Positions 62,410-64,000 of a stretch of DNA of 64,000 bases are shown piece after piece. Source of the DNA: Asticcacaulis sp. GTDB lineage: Bacteria; Pseudomonadota; Alphaproteobacteria; Caulobacterales; Caulobacteraceae. The notes beneath the pieces were generated by a model. The model worked only from the letters and a program-made list of their open reading frames with translations, was not told the DNA's origin and made no database searches. Position 1 is the stretch's first letter. Each line of letters opens with the position of its first letter. The translations under genes and the position numbers were made by a program. The stretch is from the NCBI GenBank assembly GCA_024707255.1, contig JANQAC010000001.1, positions 434,001-498,000 on the forward strand, written 5' to 3'.

Positions 62410-63879
62410 ATGTCAGAATGTGATCAGGCGAGGTTAGCCAAAGCATCCCTGAAAAAGGATAGCGGCGGAATCTCCAGGGGCCGGAAGGTGTTTGTCCGCA
62501 TAGGGGCAACGCTGATGGCGGGTCTGTGCGTCAGCATGTCCCTCTCCGGCTGCGACATGCGTGACTGGCGGTGGTTCAACCGCAAGGTAGGCATCGATGG
62601 CACCTATGCCTGCCCGCGTCCGCCCGATCCCTTCCAGACTCAAGGGTTCAACGGCCAGGAACGCGAAATCCGCTATTATCGCCACCTCGGCTTTGCCAAT
62701 GATTTCTTCGCGCAGCTCGAACTGGCCAATCGCTATGCGGCCATAGATGCTTCCGACAAAAATCTCGAAGACCATATCGAATCGTCGGTCTGGCTGGTGA
62801 TGGCCCTGGCCAACCAGCAGGGCTATGCCCCGGCCAGCCGCGCCATGGACCCGCGCGGCGGCGTCCTGGCCTCGCGTTACGACAAGTGCCGCGCCTTCGA
62901 GCGCGAGCGCGCCTACCGGATGCTCGATAACGAGCTGTCGATGATGGATTCGGGTGAGCGCGACAAGGTGCGCGACCGCGTCATCTATATCCAGGCATCA
63001 TTAGGCGCCGACGGTTTCCGCACACTGGGCCGGCTGTATGACGATCAATACGGCCCGATGGGCGAACCGGCCGATAATCCGCAGGCTATCCGCGCCATGA
63101 TGCGGGGCCGCAATTACGGCATGTCCAATGTCCGCACCCTGTTCGAGCGCTCGGATGTCGACGCCTATCTCTATAATTACAAAGCGTCGGAAACCGGCGA
63201 TGTCGGGGCCTACGTCCTTTTGAAGGATTTCGAGAAATCGGCGCCAACCCGCGCGAAATATTCGTCCTTCGTCGAATCCAAGGCCCGCCGATGGGTGGCA
63301 CCCTATGAGTTCTATCCGCCCGAAGCCCCGCAGGGCGGCGTGCCGCATTCGGATGAAAGCCGTCCGGATGACGCCGCATCCTATGCCCTGTCGCGCATGG
63401 AAGAACTGCCCTTTATCCATGTGGTCCGTGCGCTTGACTACCTGAACCTTCTCAATGTCGCCTGTTTCGAGCCGAAAGACGTGCCGAAGCAGACGATTGA
63501 CGGCCTGCGGTCGATGATTGGCATGCCGGGCGGCGAGCGCCTGACCTATCTCGATCGTGTCCGCGCCATCCAGTTGGCGGCCGTGAACGGCGATTCCCGT
63601 TCGCAGCTCGTCCTGGCGGTCATGTATTCCGAAGGCGTCGGGGTTGAGGTTGATTATGCCCGCGCCTTCTACTGGTATCAGAAGGCCGAAAGCCAGGGGT
63701 CGCCCGAGGCCCGCTACGCCATGTCGACCTATTTCGACCTGGGCATGAAGGGCGTGGCCGATCAGAACAAGGCCGAGTCCGTCGTCATGCAGCTTGATGC
63801 GGCCCTGGCCGGCTTCAAGCCTTCGGCCGGCCGCCTGCAAGCCGTGCTGGCGCAAGTATCGCGTACGCCTGAAAATTAA
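62410..63879 (+). CDS. Sel1-repeat lipoprotein
   Basis: 489 residues. Seen: a long polar N terminus, then a membrane segment with lipobox SLSGC (Cys at about residue 49), suggesting that the true start may be internal, for example near RKVFVRIGATLMAGLCVSMS; a middle helical domain (residues about 80-370), and Sel1 repeats near the C terminus (SRSQLVLAVMYSEGVGVEVD, FYWYQKAESQGSPEARYAMS). GGAG lies 9 bases before ATG 62410. Role unknown; the third Sel1 protein of this window. Confidence 0.82.
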   Translation: MSECDQARLAKASLKKDSGGISRGRKVFVRIGATLMAGLCVSMSLSGCDMRDWRWFNRKVGIDGTYACPRPPDPFQTQGFNGQEREIRYYRHLGFANDFFAQLELANRYAAIDASDKNLEDHIESSVWLVMALANQQGYAPASRAMDPRGGVLASRYDKCRAFERERAYRMLDNELSMMDSGERDKVRDRVIYIQASLGADGFRTLGRLYDDQYGPMGEPADNPQAIRAMMRGRNYGMSNVRTLFERSDVDAYLYNYKASETGDVGAYVLLKDFEKSAPTRAKYSSFVESKARRWVAPYEFYPPEAPQGGVPHSDESRPDDAASYALSRMEELPFIHVVRALDYLNLLNVACFEPKDVPKQTIDGLRSMIGMPGGERLTYLDRVRAIQLAAVNGDSRSQLVLAVMYSEGVGVEVDYARAFYWYQKAESQGSPEARYAMSTYFDLGMKGVADQNKAESVVMQLDAALAGFKPSAGRLQAVLAQVSRTPEN

Positions 63880-63929
63880 TACGGCGCGGCCCCTCGTTTA
63901 CCGGGGCGGCGATTTAAGGAAAAACGAAG

Positions 63930-64000
63930 ATGTGGATGCGTAAGGACCGTCAAACACGTTCGCAAAGGGGGCAAGGCCTTGTGCTGAGCCTGACGCTCCT
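63930..64000 (+). CDS. Start of a gene cut by the window end
   Basis: ATG 63930 follows TAAGGA by 9 bases, and the frame stays open to the end (MWMRKDRQTRSQRGQGLVLS, then hydrophobic). The start looks like a basic N terminus entering a membrane or signal segment. An internal ATG at 63936 is an alternative. Product unknown. Confidence 0.45.
   Translation, partial: MWMRKDRQTRSQRGQGLVLSLTL

Noticed and set aside
1..64000. CRISPR arrays, insertion sequences or prophage
   Set aside because: No regularly spaced repeats, transposase or phage structural genes were seen in the window.

Overview
The window looks like a GC-rich alphaproteobacterial chromosome, most likely Caulobacterales and Asticcacaulis- or Caulobacter-like. 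That assignment is inferred from gene content: a CpdR receiver next to an N-formylglutamate amidohydrolase, a SigF/NrsF pair, a methionine synthase split into two genes, and two perfect TTAA-N7-TTAA CtrA-type boxes. No rRNA or complete marker was available to confirm it.

Positions 1-15.9 kb, read on the minus strand, are the mra/dcw division and cell-wall cluster: mraZ, rsmH, ftsL, ftsI, murE, a secreted Cys-rich protein, murF, mraY, murD, an AT-richer beta-propeller lipoprotein, ftsW, murG and an AI-2E-type permease cut by the window edge. Two genes foreign to the usual order interrupt it. CtrA-type boxes sit upstream of mraZ and directly upstream of ftsW, and a three-unit MraZ-box-like repeat precedes mraZ.

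16-20.8 kb holds the RNase P RNA, a DUF423 protein, an AmpD-type amidase, a TerB/DnaJ co-chaperone, a secreted protein and a PhyH-like oxygenase. 20.8-28.2 kb is a methionine operon on the minus strand: an ArsR-methyltransferase regulator of SahR type with a 26-bp perfect palindrome at its start codon, metF, the homocysteine half of MetH, an ATP-grasp ligase, two DUF4259 genes and the folate/cobalamin half of MetH, nearly all overlapping by 1-4 bases.

28-38 kb is a mixed housekeeping stretch: DUF983, DUF1508, ppa, DUF599, N-formylglutamate amidohydrolase, cpdR, tRNA-Val, aquaporin, Sel1 proteins, patatin and SIMPL. 38.2-46.1 kb is a four-gene predicted peptide-modification cluster: transglutaminase-DUF2126, GATase-II/transglutaminase fusion, circularly permuted ATP-grasp, and alpha-E. 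46-51 kb has a ROK regulator, the nrsF-sigF module and ruvC-ruvA-ruvB. 51-59.5 kb has a TPR membrane protein, DUF486, a GH44 lipoprotein, a PadR-DUF1700-DUF2807 operon and ettA.

59.9-61.4 kb carries a stand-alone reverse transcriptase (YSDD) preceded on its own strand by a strongly structured, gene-free region. It resembles a defence-associated reverse transcriptase of the DRT2/UG type with a companion RNA and is the best candidate for an interesting system here. After it come a free-methionine sulfoxide reductase and a Sel1 lipoprotein.

Seven genes (murF, mraZ, metH second half, ruvC, the DUF1700 gene, a small membrane protein, ettA) carry a single-base indel whose correction restores a family-typical product. 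Several are normally essential or core genes, so the pattern points to residual sequencing errors rather than true gene decay. Coordinates for these genes are given for the corrected reading.
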